A stretch of 15,466 nucleotides of DNA. Origin: RECO01 sp050485385 (GTDB lineage: Bacteria > Pseudomonadota > Alphaproteobacteria > Geminicoccales > Geminicoccaceae). Each line of letters starts with the position of its first letter. Position 1 is the stretch's first letter. Location: contig JBJHBG010000114.1 of the NCBI GenBank assembly GCA_050485385.1, positions 1-15,466 of the forward strand, written 5' to 3'. The notes beneath the pieces were generated by a model. It was not told the DNA's origin. It saw nothing but the letters and a program-made list of their open reading frames with translations, and did not search any database. The position numbers and the translations under genes were made by a program. This document shows positions 14,362-15,466 of the stretch, piece by piece.

Positions 14362-15123
14362 ATGACGCGCCAACTGCTGATCTACGACCGCGCCGTACCG
14401 CTTTCCAACCGTCGTCACGGTGACTGGTCGGTCGAGGCGAGCGGAACGTTCGCATTCGCCCGCGGCATCAACTCGGTGCCGCTCATGGCCGCCGAGATCG
14501 CGGCGGCGGCGCGCGAGTACTGCATCGTGTTCGCGGGTCAGGAAGAGGCGCTGATGCCCGCCGTGGTGCTGGGCGTGCGCGACGGCGAGAACGCGTTCCT
14601 CGATGCGCACGACCGCTGGCGCGCCAGCTACGTCCCGGCGTTCGTGCGTCGCTACCCGTTCGTGTTCGCGAGCAACGACGACGGCAAGACCTTCACCCTC
14701 TGCATCGACGAGGACTTCGCGGGCTGCAACACCGAGGGCCGCGGCGAGCGGCTGTTCGACGAGTCGGGCGCCGAGACCAAGTACCTCGAGAAGGTGGTCG
14801 ACTTCGTGAAACAGTATCAGGTCGAGCATCAGCGGACGCGGACGTTCTGCAACCGGTTGCGCGAGCTCGACCTGTTGGAGAGCGTGCAAGCGCAGATCAA
14901 GACCCCCGATGGTCGACAGTTCAACGTCGGCGGTTTCTTTGCGGTCGGTCGCGATCGGCTCAAGCGGCTCGAGCCGGCGGTGCTGGCCGGACTGGCCAAG
15001 GACGACGTTTTGGAGGTGATCTACGCGCACCTGCAATCGATGCGGAACTTTCAGCAGTTGGGCCAACTCAGCGACACCGGCGCGGGCTCGCCGCTCGCCG
15101 GGCCACCCGCCGGCACCGCCTGA
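14362..15123 (+). CDS. SapC-family protein
   Basis: A 253-residue protein matching the SapC family along its length: GTFAFARGINSVPLMAAEI (29-46) is the family's FAFA...VPL block, AREYCIVFA (50-58), PAVVLGVRDGENAFLD (66-81), and YVPAFVRRYPFVF (90-102), the most diagnostic motif. The later part includes ETKYLEKVVDFVKQYQVEHQRT and SVQAQI...GFFAVGRDRL. Family members are about 250 residues; the name comes from the Campylobacter fetus surface-array region, where the protein is tied to S-layer biology, but the molecular function is not established. There is no signal peptide and no membrane segment, so it is probably cytosolic. Cys54, Cys114, Cys122 and Cys163 are spread through the chain. The ATG at 14362 has GAAGGA 7 nt upstream. 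Divergence from a type I exporter suggests a role in making or modifying an exported surface protein (inference). Confidence 0.88.
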   Translation: MTRQLLIYDRAVPLSNRRHGDWSVEASGTFAFARGINSVPLMAAEIAAAAREYCIVFAGQEEALMPAVVLGVRDGENAFLDAHDRWRASYVPAFVRRYPFVFASNDDGKTFTLCIDEDFAGCNTEGRGERLFDESGAETKYLEKVVDFVKQYQVEHQRTRTFCNRLRELDLLESVQAQIKTPDGRQFNVGGFFAVGRDRLKRLEPAVLAGLAKDDVLEVIYAHLQSMRNFQQLGQLSDTGAGSPLAGPPAGTA

Positions 15124-15217
15124 CCGCCTCGAGGCGCGCTGTCGCAGGACCTCGTTTCCCCTGTCCACGACTGTGCTACGACGTCACTTGGAACGAGAAC
15201 GAAGAACGGGTGAGGAC

Positions 15218-15466
15218 ATGGCGAACGTGACGTTCACGGTGAACGGCAACCCGGTGACGGTCGAGGTGGAGGCGCGGACGCTTCTGGTGGAGGCGCTGCG
15301 TCAGCAATTGGGTCTGACGGGGACGCACGTGGGCTGCGACACGAGCCAGTGCGGGTGCTGCGTGGTGCACGTCGACGGGTCGTCGGTGAAGGCGTGCACG
15401 ATGCTGGCGGTGCAGGCGGCGGGGCGCTCGGTCACGACCATCGAGGGCTTGGCGGCGGGCGACGAG
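15218..15466 (+). CDS. [2Fe-2S] small subunit of a molybdenum hydroxylase (CoxS/XDH type), 3' end cut
   Basis: The first 83 residues of an electron-transfer subunit with a plant-ferredoxin-like N-domain. VTFTVNGNPVTVEVEARTLL begins the ubiquitin-like fold, and the cluster ligands are Cys40, Cys45, Cys48 (GCDTSQCGCC) and Cys60 (KACTMLA), in the pattern C-x4-C-x2-C-x11-C. Cys47 is extra, where an Ala is more common. In aerobic CO dehydrogenase, xanthine dehydrogenase and isoquinoline/nicotinate oxidoreductases this subunit passes electrons from the molybdenum centre to FAD; the second C-terminal 2Fe-2S domain and the partner subunits are beyond the window. GAGGA directly precedes the ATG (1-nt spacing), with GGG about 7 nt upstream as an alternative ribosome contact. 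The 94-nt space after the SapC gene contains a perfect 12-bp palindrome CGCCTCGAGGCG (15125-15136) and no clear terminator. The substrate is undecided. Confidence 0.9.
   Translation, partial: MANVTFTVNGNPVTVEVEARTLLVEALRQQLGLTGTHVGCDTSQCGCCVVHVDGSSVKACTMLAVQAAGRSVTTIEGLAAGDE

Noticed and set aside
14362..15123. SapC protein as the substrate of the neighbouring type I exporter
   Set aside because: It has no glycine-rich RTX repeats and no typical C-terminal export signal; its end is a short Gly/Pro/Ala tail.
15190..15194. GGAAC, the -35 element of the alphaproteobacterial general stress sigma factor (EcfG)
   Set aside because: No CGTT-type -10 element lies at the needed 16-18 nt spacing, and it is too close to the CoxS-type start.
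1..15466. tRNA, rRNA, CRISPR arrays, insertion sequences, phage genes
   Set aside because: No T-loop/cloverleaf candidates, spaced direct repeats, transposase motifs or terminal inverted repeats were found on reading both strands.

Overview
The window is very GC-rich DNA with a strong third-position G/C bias. The gene families (twin-arginine-exported beta-carbonic anhydrase, PrtD/HlyD exporter next to SapC, CheR-PAS histidine kinase, Cox-type iron-sulphur subunit) point to an alphaproteobacterium of the Rhodospirillales/Hyphomicrobiales kind. That is an inference from gene content and composition; no rRNA or other taxonomic marker is present. A run of ten N flanked by G-rich low-complexity sequence shows this is a scaffold from a draft or metagenomic assembly.

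Left part (1-3495, + strand): the 3' end of a cytosine-deaminase-like amidohydrolase, then two tandem paralogous FAD-dependent oxidases of the VAO/PCMH type (16-nt gap, then 11-nt overlap). It looks like a catabolic operon for a nitrogen-containing compound, with the substrate unknown. Next, on the - strand, is a secreted-looking M35 (aspzincin) metallopeptidase whose 5' end is lost in the assembly gap at 4196-4205.

Middle (4517-7842): on the - strand, a Tat-exported clade-C beta-carbonic anhydrase and a creatininase-family amidohydrolase, separated by a good terminator hairpin. Divergent from the creatininase gene, on the + strand, is a tightly coupled three-gene operon: a RidA-family protein and two tandem paralogous flavodoxin-fold NAD(P)H:quinone-type reductases, joined by TGATG stop/start overlaps. 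A near-perfect sigma-54 promoter lies just upstream of it, suggesting control by nitrogen or another enhancer-binding-protein signal.

Right part (7809-14158, - strand, read right to left): type I secretion ABC transporter, HlyD-type adaptor (4-nt overlap), agmatinase (7-nt gap) and a large histidine kinase (86-nt gap). The kinase carries a degenerate CheR-like region with no CheB. Divergent from the exporter is a SapC-family gene, the kind seen near surface-protein export systems. No RTX-type substrate and no TolC are in view. The window ends inside the small [2Fe-2S] subunit of a molybdenum hydroxylase (CoxS/xanthine dehydrogenase type).

Amidohydrolase, flavin oxidases, creatininase, RidA, agmatinase and a molybdenum hydroxylase subunit together suggest a locus rich in C-N-bond catabolism, beside an export and signalling unit. 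No mobile elements, CRISPR arrays, tRNAs or rRNAs were seen.
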